A stretch of 6,778 nucleotides of DNA from Dethiosulfovibrio sp. (lineage in GTDB: Bacteria > Synergistota > Synergistia > Synergistales > Dethiosulfovibrionaceae), in the NCBI GenBank assembly GCA_028709985.1, contig JAQUTB010000093.1, forward strand, positions 1 to 6,778, written 5' to 3'. A program made the translations under genes and the position numbers. Of this stretch, positions 5,909 to 6,778 are shown one piece after another. How positions within the stretch are numbered: the first letter of the stretch is position 1; each line of letters opens with the position of its first letter. The notes beneath the pieces were generated by a model, which saw nothing but the letters and a program-made list of their open reading frames with translations, had not been told where the DNA came from and made no database searches.

Positions 5909-6778
5909 GTGGGTTTAGATAAAACGGTGACAGGTCTGGCTCAGGCCCTTAAAGAGGCGGGGCTCAAGGATGGTATGACAGTGTCCTTTCATCACCACCT
6001 TAGAAACGGCGACGGAGTGCTGAACATGGCCCTGGACGCAGCGTCGTCCCTCGGCGTCAAAGGTTTAAAGGTCGCCGCCAGCTCTATATTCCCCGTCCAC
6101 GCTCCATTGGTCGACCACGTCAAAAACGGCACTGTAACCGATCTGGACGTAAACTACATGAGCGGTCCTGTGGCGGACTTCGTCTCTTGTGGTGGGGTGA
6201 GTAACACCGTCACCTTCAGGACCCACGGCGGTCGTCCCAGGGCTATCGAGTCCGGAGAGCTATTTGTGGATATCGCAGTTATAGCCGCTCCTACCTGCGA
6301 CGGTCGGGGGAATATATCCGGGGTTATCGGTCCCTCCGCCTGTGGTTCTTTGGGCTACGCTATGGCCGACGCCGCTCACGCTAAAACGGTCATAGCTGTC
6401 ACCGATAACCTGATTTCCAGGGTTGTCCCGGCCTCTATAGACCAAAGCCTTGTGGATATGGTCGTTTCGGTGGATTCAATCGGTGATCCGTCCGGGATAG
6501 TCTCGGGAACGACAAAACTTCCCAGGGATCCCGTTGCCCTGACCATCGCCAGGTATGCCTCTTTGGCCATAGACGCATCGGGGCTATGGCGTGAAGGGGT
6601 GTCGTTCCAGACCGGAGCGGGAGGAGCCTCTCTTGCGACAGCCCTCTATCTCAGGGAGATCATGACGGACCGTGGCTTTCGGGGCAGTTTCGCCATGGTA
6701 GGTATAACCTCCCAGATGGTCCGTTTTCTCGAGGAGGGCCTGGTGGACAACCTCTACGATGTCCAGTGTTTCGACTTA
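5909..6778 (+). CDS. citF: Citrate lyase alpha subunit (citrate:acetyl-ACP transferase), C-terminus beyond the right edge
   Basis: The first 290 codons are visible; the family is about 500 residues, so roughly 40% is missing. The alpha subunit swaps the acetyl group on CitD for citrate, giving citryl-ACP. Recognisable stretches include AGLKDGMTVSFHHHLRNGDGVLNM (18-40), SSIFPVHAPLVDHV (58-71), FRTHGGRPRAIESGEL (103-118), SACGSLGYAMADA (143-155), FQTGAGGASLATALYLRE (233-250) and DVQCFDL at the edge. The start is GTG 5909: AGGAGGGG (5895-5902) lies 6 bases upstream, and an in-frame TAG at 5894-5896 excludes any longer protein. It begins one base after the citE stop. Compared with enterobacterial CitF it lacks an N-terminal extension of about 45 residues, and the conserved GLKDGMT block starts near residue 18. 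Confidence 0.95.
   Translation, partial: MGLDKTVTGLAQALKEAGLKDGMTVSFHHHLRNGDGVLNMALDAASSLGVKGLKVAASSIFPVHAPLVDHVKNGTVTDLDVNYMSGPVADFVSCGGVSNTVTFRTHGGRPRAIESGELFVDIAVIAAPTCDGRGNISGVIGPSACGSLGYAMADAAHAKTVIAVTDNLISRVVPASIDQSLVDMVVSVDSIGDPSGIVSGTTKLPRDPVALTIARYASLAIDASGLWREGVSFQTGAGGASLATALYLREIMTDRGFRGSFAMVGITSQMVRFLEEGLVDNLYDVQCFDL

Noticed and set aside
1..6778. CRISPR arrays, insertion sequences, tRNA/rRNA genes, attachment sites or a novel defence system
   Set aside because: No spaced direct repeats, transposase motifs, RNA-gene signatures or unknown conserved frames; the window is filled by recognisable citrate-metabolism genes.

Overview
This window looks like a bacterial citrate (or citrate/malate) uptake and fermentation locus. 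All of it is coding except one divergent intergenic region of roughly 90-200 bp near position 2150. Coding DNA is moderately GC-rich, yet it uses ATA for isoleucine and AGG/AGA for arginine very often. That habit and the anaerobic citrate-fermentation gene content would fit a fermentative anaerobe such as a member of Synergistota. The taxonomic guess is inference only; no rRNA or marker gene is present.

Left part (1 to about 2050, minus strand): a two-component system of the CitA/CitB (DcuS/DcuR, MalK/MalR) type. The sensor kinase has two membrane segments enclosing an extracytoplasmic ligand domain, then a cytoplasmic PAS domain and the histidine kinase core. Its stop codon overlaps the TTG start of the response regulator, which runs off the left edge.

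Middle (about 2050-2245): a divergent control region. It has a perfect 6-bp-arm inverted repeat (2122-2138), a perfect TATAAT on the minus strand (2075-2080), and a possible leader hairpin before the rightward operon.

Right part (2246-6778, plus strand): a malic-enzyme-family protein, a 2-hydroxycarboxylate transporter (CitS/MaeN/CimH family), a strong hairpin with a short T-run, then citD, citE and citF (citrate lyase gamma, beta and alpha). citF runs off the right edge. In the likely scheme, the kinase senses external citrate or a dicarboxylate, and the regulator activates the divergent operon. The transporter imports the acid, and citrate lyase splits citrate to acetate and oxaloacetate. 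The malic-enzyme-like protein then yields pyruvate, either by decarboxylating oxaloacetate directly (as CitM does in lactic acid bacteria) or from malate.

Every component belongs to a known family, and I saw no previously undescribed system. The points most worth a second look are the true activity of the malic-enzyme homologue, the control region, the hairpin inside the operon, and a CitF that lacks the usual N-terminal extension.
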